Made by a program: the position numbers and the translations under genes
DNA from: DAOUAT01 sp964551735
GTDB taxonomy: Bacteria > Chloroflexota > Anaerolineae > CG2-30-64-16
Assembly (NCBI GenBank): GCA_964551735.1
Contig: CAZKEF010000028.1
Location: 18,011-82,010 of the forward strand
Direction: 5' to 3'
Length of the DNA: 64,000 nucleotides
Shown: piece after piece, positions 30,114 through 38,230 of the stretch
Layout of the letters: the number at the start of each line of letters is the position of its first letter
Numbering within the stretch: position 1 is the first letter of the stretch
The notes under the pieces: generated by a model
Databases searched by the model: none
The model's input: only the letters and a program-made list of their open reading frames with translations
Told to the model about the DNA's origin: nothing

Positions 30114-33100
30114 TTACTGCCCCGGTGTCAGCGCAAAGTCGAACTCGCCCACGGGGTACGAATCCGCGGTGCTCGAGCCGGCGCAGTTGACGGTGCGCAG
30201 CACGTAGAAGTAGTTGGTCGCTGGGTCGCCCACGGTGGGGCCGTCCGCCGCATCTACGTAGCTAAACGCCTTGCCGGTGTACACCTGCGTGCTGTTCGTG
30301 CCCGGCGTGAAGTACGGCGATGTGCTGCGCCAGAGCTGGTAGGTGGCGTACGGCGAGCCGGCCCAGTCGGTCAGGGTGTAGTGCTGCGCCTGGATCGCAA
30401 TCCCCGGCTGAGTGGCCGTGGCCGCGCCGCAGATGCGGGTGTTGGCCCACGCTCTGTTCGTCGTGCTGCTCACCGTCACCGTGGCCTCGTTGGTGATGTT
30501 GCTGTCCACCGGGGCCGTGGCGTTGGCCTTGAAGCCCAGCGTGGCCGTGGTCGCCAGCAAGCCCACCCGCACGTCCACCGTGCCATCCGGCACCTTGCCG
30601 GTCGGCGAGCCGCTGCCGCTGTAGTAGTAGTACTTCGTGGCCTGGGTGCCTGCCAGGTTCTCCGCGCCGATGGTCGCGACGGGGTTCGTCACGCCCAGCA
30701 TCGTGTTGAAGCCCGCGGGGTAGGCGAACCAGATGTTGTCGGTCCCGTCCTCGATCCAGATCTGGAACGAGAACTTCTCCGTGCGGCCCTTCAGCACGGC
30801 ATCCTCCCATTCGATGACCGTGTGCAGCTTGCCGTCCAGCACGGTCAGCACCAGGTACATGTTGCCGCCGGTCAGGTCCAGGTCAGCCCAGAACGGCACG
30901 ATGACGTTTTCATTTTCGTCTCGCGCTTCGTTGGCCGGGATATTCTTCGGTGTGTTCGAGGGGCAGAGCGGCGAAGTTGGGATGCCGGCGCGCATCACGC
31001 CGTTCATGGAGATCACCACATCGGTGTAGTACTGATCCAGGTAGTAGAAGTCCATACCACCCAACAAGAAGCAGCCGGTGTCGCGGTTGGTTGTGCCCAG
31101 GTCCGCCGGCGGGATGCCCTCGGCCGCCATGCTTTGGTAGCCGCTCCGATTCTCTTCACTCCAGGTGAAGGTCGCCGCCCCCAGGTTCACGGAGCCGCTC
31201 AGGGTGTTCGTGCCGCTGTTATACGTCCAGCCGCCGGTGTTCGAGCCGCTGACGTAGGTCGCGCCGGCCGGCACCACGTCGCTCACGCTGAAGGTGCGGC
31301 TGCTGGTGACCTTGTTCTTGATGGTCACCGCGTAGGTGATCTGTGCGCCGGCGCCGGCGCCGGTCGGCGTGGCGGTCTTCTCGATCATGGTCCTGTCGGT
31401 GGAGCCGGCCACCTTCACCGCCACCGGGAAGTGCGCCTCGGGCGCGTCGCCGGTATCCTCCGTGTACACCACATAGCCGAAGTACCACTGGCCCGGCGTC
31501 AGGCCGGTCACGTCGGGGATGTTCACCCCGAAGGTCTGCGTGCCGCCCGCGGCGATGGTGAAGCTGGGGGCGGTCAACGTGCCCACCAGCCCGTCCCGGC
31601 CGATGAAGACGCCGTTCCAGGTCATGCTCTGGCCGGTCGGGTTGCGTACGGTGCGCGTCCAGCCGCAGCTTCCGTAACAGGCGGCATCGGCCATGGAGGG
31701 ATAGTTCAGCGTCTTGGGATCGCCGCCGAGGGCCGGATCGGCGTCCTCGTACTCCGTGGTGGTGATATTGAGCAGCAGCCCTGCATCCAGCGCGTTACCG
31801 ACGTTCACCCGGCCCGAGCCCCGGTCGAACGGGTCGGTGGGCGTGATGCCATCTTCTTCGCGCACGGTGTTATCCCAGACGGCCGTGGTCATCAGCGCGG
31901 ACTGGATCTCGGCGACGGTCCAGGCGGGATGCTTCGCCTGCATCATCAGCGCGCCCGCGCCGGCCATGTGCGGGCTGGACATGGAGGTGCCGCTGTAGAA
32001 CTCGATCTCGGGCGCGGTCTGGCCCAGGGAGGCGACCGCGGCCAGGATGTCCACGCCGGGGGCCGTCATGTCGGGCTTGATCAGGTCGGGGACCTGGTTG
32101 TTGGGCCCACGGGACGAGAACGCGGCCATCACGTCGCCGTTGTTGTTTGCGACTTCTTTTGTGGTGCCTGCGATCGCGGCCATGTGGCCCGTGTCGCCGT
32201 TGGCCAGCCAGGCCTTAAGCGCCACGCCCTCGTCGTAGGTGATGTGTACGCCTGGGATGACGTACGCGTCGCCGATTTCTTCGTCACCGTTGGCTGCGGC
32301 GTTGGCCAGCACCATGCCGGCGCCGCCCGCGGCCTGGACGACCTCCGCCTTTTCGACGCGGGCGTTGATGCCCCGATCGCACACCACGATCTTGCCGGTG
32401 AAAAGACCGGGATTTGTCCAAATATCGAGCTGGCACAGCGCGTTGCCGTAGTCGCCGGCGTAGACGATAGGCGACAGGCCGAGTGCGGCGGTCACGCTGC
32501 GGCCTTCGATATCGGCCAGCACCGTGCCCTGGTCCGTGGTCATGCTGATAACCGCGTTGACCAGCGCGCGGTCGTGGGTGGATGCGGCGGTGGTGGTCAG
32601 CCACGGGCTGCCGTGCGCCACGGTGGCCGCGCCGGGGCCAGCGTTGCCGGCGGACGCCGAGACGAACGCGCCGGCGTTGCGCAGGTCAAGGAACGCTTGC
32701 TCATCGGATGCGACCCAGGGGCTCTGGCCCGAGCCGCTGATGGAGTAGTTCAGCGCATCCACGCCGTCGGTGACGGCCTGCTGCAGCGCAGCGATCAGGT
32801 CGTCGGTGGGGCAGCCGTCCAGGTCGCAGGCGTCGTAGGCGATGATGTTGGCGTGCGGCGCGACGCCGGAGATGTCAAAAGTGAGATCCACGGTCGGTGC
32901 GTCCAACACGATGTCGTTCAGCCGGTTGCCTGCGGCCGTGCTGGCCGTGTGCGAACCGTGCCCTTCTTCGTCCTCAGGGTCATTGCCGCTGTTCGGATAG
33001 CTGTAGACGCCGATCAGCTTGTCGTTGCAGACCAGTGTCGGGTCGTAATCTGAGTGAGATGGATTGCACCAGCCGTAGAATTGGCCGCGCGGGTTGGTGT

Positions 33101-33737
33101 GGTTGTAGCCATCCCCGCCGATATCCGCAAACGAGGGATGATCCATGTTGATGCCGGTATCTACGATGCCGACGATCATGCCCTCGCCGCAGTTGCCGCC
33201 CGGCGCGCAGGCGTCCGCCGCGCCCCACGCGCCCGCCGCGCCGATCCAGCCGGGCCCGCGGTCTGTCAGCAACTGGCGGTACTGCCGCGGCTCGACGCGC
33301 ACGACGCCGGGCAGCGCGGCCACCGCGGCCGCTTCGTCCGGGGCCAATGTGAGGGTCAGGCCGTTGAGGATAACGTCGTAGACATAACCGACCTCCAGCT
33401 CCCGGCCGAGCCGTTCGCCGGCGCGCTGCAAGAACTCCGCGCGCTTCTCGGCCAGGAACGCCAGATACGCCTGGCTGGCCGGGCTGCTCACGTCCAGCTT
33501 GCGCGCGCCGGTGAGCTCGATGTGGGTCGGCGCCAGATCGCGGATGCCGCCGCGATAGCGCGCCAGCGAGGGGCCGTCCAACTGGATGATGTACGTCTGC
33601 GGCTCTCCCCAGGGCGCCAACTGCGTCAGGGGCGTCAAGGGGCGTGAATCCGCCAGGGCCGGCGCCGGAGTGACTGCTGTCACCAGGGGCAGGATCAGAG
33701 CCGCCAGGGCGATGATGATGGGGAAGCGTCGGGTCAT
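30114..33737 (-). CDS. Secreted S8 (subtilisin-like) peptidase with PA, DUF11 and C-terminal GEFDF domain
   Basis: This 1207-residue protein has a signal peptide, an inhibitor I9-like propeptide, and a lactocepin-like S8 catalytic domain: Asp in VGIVDTGINMDHPSF, His in EEGHGSHTAST, Ser in SGTSMSSPHMAGAGALMM. A PA domain is inserted before the Ser block (GKIVVCDRGINARVEKAEVV). A DUF11-type domain (MIEKTATPTGAGAGAQITYA), a jelly-roll-like region, and a C-terminal domain with LWRSTSPYFTPG, GDPATNYFYVLRTVN, and VGEFDFALTPGQ follow. AAGGAG precedes the ATG at 33737; longer starts to 33803 are less supported. It degrades extracellular protein. The last domain recurs in three neighbouring peptidases. 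Confidence 0.94.
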   Translation of the reverse strand: MTRRFPIIIALAALILPLVTAVTPAPALADSRPLTPLTQLAPWGEPQTYIIQLDGPSLARYRGGIRDLAPTHIELTGARKLDVSSPASQAYLAFLAEKRAEFLQRAGERLGRELEVGYVYDVILNGLTLTLAPDEAAAVAALPGVVRVEPRQYRQLLTDRGPGWIGAAGAWGAADACAPGGNCGEGMIVGIVDTGINMDHPSFADIGGDGYNHTNPRGQFYGWCNPSHSDYDPTLVCNDKLIGVYSYPNSGNDPEDEEGHGSHTASTAAGNRLNDIVLDAPTVDLTFDISGVAPHANIIAYDACDLDGCPTDDLIAALQQAVTDGVDALNYSISGSGQSPWVASDEQAFLDLRNAGAFVSASAGNAGPGAATVAHGSPWLTTTAASTHDRALVNAVISMTTDQGTVLADIEGRSVTAALGLSPIVYAGDYGNALCQLDIWTNPGLFTGKIVVCDRGINARVEKAEVVQAAGGAGMVLANAAANGDEEIGDAYVIPGVHITYDEGVALKAWLANGDTGHMAAIAGTTKEVANNNGDVMAAFSSRGPNNQVPDLIKPDMTAPGVDILAAVASLGQTAPEIEFYSGTSMSSPHMAGAGALMMQAKHPAWTVAEIQSALMTTAVWDNTVREEDGITPTDPFDRGSGRVNVGNALDAGLLLNITTTEYEDADPALGGDPKTLNYPSMADAACYGSCGWTRTVRNPTGQSMTWNGVFIGRDGLVGTLTAPSFTIAAGGTQTFGVNIPDVTGLTPGQWYFGYVVYTEDTGDAPEAHFPVAVKVAGSTDRTMIEKTATPTGAGAGAQITYAVTIKNKVTSSRTFSVSDVVPAGATYVSGSNTGGWTYNSGTNTLSGSVNLGAATFTWSEENRSGYQSMAAEGIPPADLGTTNRDTGCFLLGGMDFYYLDQYYTDVVISMNGVMRAGIPTSPLCPSNTPKNIPANEARDENENVIVPFWADLDLTGGNMYLVLTVLDGKLHTVIEWEDAVLKGRTEKFSFQIWIEDGTDNIWFAYPAGFNTMLGVTNPVATIGAENLAGTQATKYYYYSGSGSPTGKVPDGTVDVRVGLLATTATLGFKANATAPVDSNITNEATVTVSSTTNRAWANTRICGAATATQPGIAIQAQHYTLTDWAGSPYATYQLWRSTSPYFTPGTNSTQVYTGKAFSYVDAADGPTVGDPATNYFYVLRTVNCAGSSTADSYPVGEFDFALTPGQ

Positions 33738-33812
33738 TGCGTGCTCCTTGTGCATTGGCGCGCCCGTCGTGGTGATGCTGGTGCAGGCGTCGCCGGGTAA
33801 CATAGGCTATAA

Positions 33813-33842
33813 ATTATACCATCGTGCTGTCGAAAACAGCAA
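33813..33842 (-). promoter_or_regulatory. Promoter of the S8 peptidase gene at 30114-33737
   Basis: On the minus strand TTGCTG (33842-33837), 18-base spacer, TATAAT (33818-33813). Confidence 0.65.
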
Positions 33843-33868
33843 TTGTCCGCCGCGCGGAAGTGGGCGGT

Positions 33869-33897
33869 TTGGGGCGTCTGCGGATTTCTGGTATGAT
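33869..33897 (+). promoter_or_regulatory. Possible promoter of the S8 peptidase gene at 34013
   Basis: TATGAT at 33892-33897 with a weak TTGGGG 17 bases upstream. It leaves a leader of about 110 bases before the ATG. Confidence 0.4.
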
Positions 33898-34012
33898 CAG
33901 CAGCCAGTCTTCTGTATTCCTATCGTATGACTCTGTAGCATTTGCGTGTTCAGCGCAAATGCCAGGTTGCGGAATAAGTTCCGCGTTACGCGCTTGTGCG
34001 GAAGGAAAATCT

Positions 34013-36115
34013 ATGCGCCTTCGCAACCGTTTGCTGATCGCTTTCCTGGTGCTCGTGCTTTTGCTCCCTGCCGCCGCCGCCGGTGCGCCCCTGACCCCGG
34101 GGGCCGATCCGGTTGCGCCTCAGGCGATGGCCGCGGGCGCGCGCGACGGGGCGGACGACGTGCTGATCCTCTTCGGCCCGCCGCCCGACTTGCGCGCGGC
34201 CAGCCGTCTGCCCGACAAGGCAGCGCGGGGCCGGTGGGTGGTGGCCACCCTGCGCACCGCGGCCGAGCGCAGCCAGCTGCCGGCCATCGCCGCGCTCCGG
34301 GAGGAGGGGATCGCTTACCGCGCGTTCTGGGCCCTCAACGCGGTGGCTGCCCGGCTCACGGCTGCGCAGATCGAACGGGTGGCCGAGCTGCCCGGCGTCA
34401 CGGCCATTGTGCCGGATGCCCCCTTCCGCGCGCTGCCGGAACCGATAGGTGCGCAATCCGCCGCGGCCAGCCCGGAGGCCATCGAGTGGGGCGTGAGCCG
34501 CGTCCAGGCGCCGTGGGCCTGGACCCAGGGCTACACCGGCCAGGGGGTAGTGGTGGCAGGCCAGGACACCGGCTACGATTGGGATCACCCCGCGCTGATC
34601 AACGCGTACCGCGGCTATGATCCCGCGACTGGCCCCGTCGATCACGATTACAACTGGCATGACGCCATCCACTTCAATTTGGGCGGCGGCAGCGGCAATG
34701 CTTGCGGCTTTGATGCGGCCGCGCCCTGCGATGACCACGGCCACGGCACGCACACCGCGGGGACCATGGCCGGCAACGACCTCCTCCCGACGGCGGCCGG
34801 TTGGCCCGCGGCCGCGACCAATGCCATCGGCGTCGCGCCGGGCAGCCGGTGGATCGGCTGCCGCAACATGGAGGACGGTTACGGCACGCCGTCCACCTAC
34901 ATCGAATGCTTCGAGTGGCTGATCGCGCCCTATCCGGTGGGCGGCACGACCGAGGAGGGCGACCCGGCCAGAGCGCCGGACATCATCAATAACTCGTGGG
35001 GCTGTCCCACCTCCGAGGGCTGCACCCTGAAGACCGAGATCGAGCCGATCCTGAACGCGGCCGAAGCGGCCGGCATCCTGGTGGTCGCGTCCGCGGGCAA
35101 CAGCGGCTCCGCCTGCGGCTCGGTCAAAGATCCGCCGGCCATCTACCCCGCGGCGTTTTCGGTGGGCGCCGTGGGCTCGACGGACGCCCTGGCCAGCTTC
35201 AGCAGCCGCGGCCCGGTCACCTACGGCGGCCAGACGTACATCAAGCCGAACCTCAGCGCGCCCGGCGTCAACGTCCGCTCCAGCGTGCCCGGCACTGGTT
35301 ACTCGCTCATGTCCGGCACCAGCATGGCCGGGCCGCACGTGGCCGGGGTGGCCGCGCTGCTGCTCTCGGCCGAGCCCGCGCTGCGCGGGCAAACCGACAT
35401 GCTCAAAGAGATCCTGGCCCGCACGGCTGAGTCCAAGATCTTCGACGCCTGCGGCCCCGCGGCGGGGGCCGTGCCCAACAACGGTTACGGCTGGGGCATC
35501 GTCAACGCACAGCGGGCCATCGAGTCGCTGAGTCAGCCCGGCGCGCTGGCGGGCAAGGTGGTAGATGCGGCCACCGCTGTGGCGCTGCCCGGCGAGGCCG
35601 TGACGTTGTACGCGCTGGACGGCGCATGGCTGGCGGAGCAGGTCACCGACGCCGCGGGAGGCTACAGCTTCAGCCGCGGGTGGGGCAGCTACCGGGTAGA
35701 GGTCTCGGCTGCGGGCTACGATCCCGGGCAGGCGGAGCCGGTCTACGTGGTGGGCGGGCAGACGACAACCCAGGACTTTGCTTTGGCTGCCATCCCAGCC
35801 GTGGCCGGCCTGGCCATCGCGCCTGCCGCCGGGGGCGTGCAGTTGCATTGGCCCGTGCTCAGCGGCAACGTGACAGGCTACGAGCTCTGGCGCGGCACGT
35901 CGCCTTACTTCGCGCCCGGCGCGGCGGGGGATGAGATCTTCGCCGCGGCGTGCGCAGAGGCCGGCGGCGTCATTACCTGCACCGACGACGATGCGGCGAT
36001 CGGCGACCCCGCGACCAACCATTTCTACCTGGCGTTGGCCATCGGCGCGGGGGGCGGCCGTTCGCTGCCCTCCGGCCGCGTCGGGGAATTCGATTACACG
36101 CTGATCGCGCGCTGA
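34013..36115 (+). CDS. Secreted S8 (subtilisin-like) peptidase with carboxypeptidase-regulatory and GEFDF domains
   Basis: The 700-residue protein has a signal peptide, a propeptide, and an S8 domain with Asp in GQDTGYDWDHPALI, His in DDHGHGTHTAGTMAG and Ser in SGTSMAGPHVAGVAALLL. Then come a CarboxypepD-regulatory-like domain (LAGKVVDAATAVALPGEAVT) and the shared C-terminal domain (YELWRGTSPYFAPG, GDPATNHFYLALAI, RVGEFDYTLIAR). GGAAGGA precedes the ATG at 34013; upstream ORF extension lacks signal character. Predicted to be an extracellular endopeptidase, divergently transcribed from the other S8 gene and followed by a carboxypeptidase. Confidence 0.93.
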   Translation: MRLRNRLLIAFLVLVLLLPAAAAGAPLTPGADPVAPQAMAAGARDGADDVLILFGPPPDLRAASRLPDKAARGRWVVATLRTAAERSQLPAIAALREEGIAYRAFWALNAVAARLTAAQIERVAELPGVTAIVPDAPFRALPEPIGAQSAAASPEAIEWGVSRVQAPWAWTQGYTGQGVVVAGQDTGYDWDHPALINAYRGYDPATGPVDHDYNWHDAIHFNLGGGSGNACGFDAAAPCDDHGHGTHTAGTMAGNDLLPTAAGWPAAATNAIGVAPGSRWIGCRNMEDGYGTPSTYIECFEWLIAPYPVGGTTEEGDPARAPDIINNSWGCPTSEGCTLKTEIEPILNAAEAAGILVVASAGNSGSACGSVKDPPAIYPAAFSVGAVGSTDALASFSSRGPVTYGGQTYIKPNLSAPGVNVRSSVPGTGYSLMSGTSMAGPHVAGVAALLLSAEPALRGQTDMLKEILARTAESKIFDACGPAAGAVPNNGYGWGIVNAQRAIESLSQPGALAGKVVDAATAVALPGEAVTLYALDGAWLAEQVTDAAGGYSFSRGWGSYRVEVSAAGYDPGQAEPVYVVGGQTTTQDFALAAIPAVAGLAIAPAAGGVQLHWPVLSGNVTGYELWRGTSPYFAPGAAGDEIFAAACAEAGGVITCTDDDAAIGDPATNHFYLALAIGAGGGRSLPSGRVGEFDYTLIAR

Positions 36116-36184
36116 GCTGGTGGGCTGCAGCCGGGCGCGACGGCCCTGGTTCCTGCGTTTGTTGCCGCAAAGGAGTGCTCCCCT

Positions 36185-38215
36185 ATGATCAAAGCTCATC
36201 GGCGGTTCTCTGTGCTCACCGCCATCTTGTTGCTGTGTTGGCTGGCTATCGCCTCGGCCGCCACTGCCGCGCCGGGTCCTGCCCTGCCCCCTGGCCCCAC
36301 GGGGTCGGCCCAGCCGGCCGGCCCCGTGGTGGCCCGTGTCTATTTCGGTGACCAGGCCGATCTGGATCGCCTGGCTGAAACCCTGGACGTCTGGGAGGTC
36401 AACCGCACCCGCGGCTACCTGGTGGCGCTGTTGGGACCAGAGCGTTACGCTGCGCTGCTCCGGGCCAGCTACCGGGTGGAGGTTGACCAGGTCCAGACGG
36501 ACGCGCTGTTGGCGCCGCGCCAGGCGTTGCCCGGCCAGTTATGGGGCATCCCCTCTTACCCCTGTTACCGCACCGTCGAAGAGACTTACGACAGCATGGT
36601 TGCCCTGGCGGCCGCGCACCCGGACCTGGCCACCTGGCGCGACATCGGCGATAGCTGGGACAAGATCACGGCCGGCGGGCCGACCGGCTACGACCTCTAC
36701 GAGCTGACGTTGACCAACCGTGCGATCGCCGGCCCCAAGCCGCGTTTCTTCCTGATGGCGGCCATCCACGCGCGCGAGTATGCCACAGCCGAGCTGGCCG
36801 CGCGTTTCGTCGAGGGGCTGGCCGCCGATTACGGCGTGGACCCCGATGCGACCTGGCTGCTAGACCACTACGAGCTGCGCGCCGTTTTTCAGGCCAATCC
36901 CGATGGCCGCAAGAAGGCCGAGGCCGGGGATTCGTGGCGCAAGAACACCGACAACGACGATGGCTGCACCGCCAACATGCCCCAACTGAGTTGGACTTAC
37001 GGCACCGACCTGAACCGCAACAGCACTTTCAAGTGGGGCACGGGCGGCAGCAGCACCAACGCGTGCGATTATACTTATCGCGGCCCAGCGGCCGGCTCGG
37101 AGCCTGAAGTGCAGACGCTGGAAAACGCCCTGCGCAGCCTGTTCGCCGATCAGCGCGGTCCCGGCGATAGCGACCCGGCGCCGGACGAGGCCGAGGGCCT
37201 GATGATCACCCTGCACAGCTACAGCGAGCTGGTCCTTTTTCCTTGGGGCTGGACCTCGGCCCAGCAGGCGCCCAACCACGCGCAGTTGCAGACCCTGGGC
37301 CGCAAGTTCGGGTTCTACAACGGTTATGAAGTGTGCGCGGCCGCGCCGTGTCTGTACGTCGCTTCCGGCGGCACCGATGACTTTGCCTACGGGGACCTGG
37401 GCATTGCCGCGTACACCTTCGAGCTGGGCACGGCGTTTTTCCAGTCCTGCTCGACCTTCGAAAGCGACATCCTGCCCCGCAACCTGCCTGCACTGAAGTA
37501 CGCGTTCAAGGCCGCCCGGCGCCCCTACCAGGACCCGGCCGGCCCTGAGGTGATCGCGGTTGCAGTCAGCGCGGGCACGGTCACACGCGGCGCGACTGTG
37601 ACCCTCACCGCCACCGCGGACGACAGCCGGTTCAACAGCAACGGCCACGGGACCGAGCCGGCCCAGAACGTGGTCGCCGCCCGCTTCACCGTGGACCTGC
37701 CCTCGTGGCAGGGCGGCGCAACCTACCCCATGGCTGCCGTCGACGGCGCGTTCGACGCGGTGTCAGAGAACGTGACCGCGTCCCTGGATACCACCGCCTG
37801 GGCGCCCGGCCGGCACATCCTCTTCGTGGAAGCCCAGGATGCGAACGGTCGTTGGGGCGCGCCGTCCGCGGTCTTCCTGGACGTGACATCGCCGTGCGCG
37901 ACCCCTGTGCCGCCGGCCGATGTGGTGGCGACCCTGGACGGCGAAGATGTGATCCTCACCTGGACCCACCTGGCCGCGAACGATGGCTACGAGGTCTGGC
38001 ACAGCGCGCTGCCGTACTTCGCGCCGGAGGATGAGGAAGCGGTGAAGGTGGATGTGGCGTTGAGCGGCAGCATGGCGATGCACTTCATCGATCAGGCGGC
38101 AGCCGGCGATCCCCAGGTCAACCGTTACTATGTCGTGCGCGGGATCAACGCGTGTGGTGGGCTTTCCGCTGCCGCTGGCCGCTCCGGTGAGTTCGATTTC
38201 GCTCTGACACATTGA
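36185..38215 (+). CDS. Secreted M14 zinc carboxypeptidase with C-terminal GEFDF domain
   Basis: The 676-residue protein has a signal peptide, a propeptide-like region, and an M14 domain: zinc ligands in AAIHAREYATAE (HxxE) and TLHSYSELVLFPWG (His), substrate Arg in TDLNRNSTFKWG, and catalytic Glu in YTFELGTAFF. The C-terminal part has a domain with VTRGATVTLTATADDSRFNS and then the shared domain (YEVWHSALPYFAPE, RYYVVRGINACGG, RSGEFDFALTH). AAAGGAG precedes the ATG. It releases C-terminal residues from peptides made by the neighbouring subtilases. Confidence 0.93.
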   Translation: MIKAHRRFSVLTAILLLCWLAIASAATAAPGPALPPGPTGSAQPAGPVVARVYFGDQADLDRLAETLDVWEVNRTRGYLVALLGPERYAALLRASYRVEVDQVQTDALLAPRQALPGQLWGIPSYPCYRTVEETYDSMVALAAAHPDLATWRDIGDSWDKITAGGPTGYDLYELTLTNRAIAGPKPRFFLMAAIHAREYATAELAARFVEGLAADYGVDPDATWLLDHYELRAVFQANPDGRKKAEAGDSWRKNTDNDDGCTANMPQLSWTYGTDLNRNSTFKWGTGGSSTNACDYTYRGPAAGSEPEVQTLENALRSLFADQRGPGDSDPAPDEAEGLMITLHSYSELVLFPWGWTSAQQAPNHAQLQTLGRKFGFYNGYEVCAAAPCLYVASGGTDDFAYGDLGIAAYTFELGTAFFQSCSTFESDILPRNLPALKYAFKAARRPYQDPAGPEVIAVAVSAGTVTRGATVTLTATADDSRFNSNGHGTEPAQNVVAARFTVDLPSWQGGATYPMAAVDGAFDAVSENVTASLDTTAWAPGRHILFVEAQDANGRWGAPSAVFLDVTSPCATPVPPADVVATLDGEDVILTWTHLAANDGYEVWHSALPYFAPEDEEAVKVDVALSGSMAMHFIDQAAAGDPQVNRYYVVRGINACGGLSAAAGRSGEFDFALTH

Positions 38216-38230
38216 TCGGAGCCATCCGCT

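Noticed and set aside
30027..33053. 1008-codon open frame on the plus strand
   Set aside because: It is antisense to the S8 peptidase gene; His/Gly/Val/Arg-rich composition is typical of a GC-rich shadow frame and it starts in the tandem repeat.
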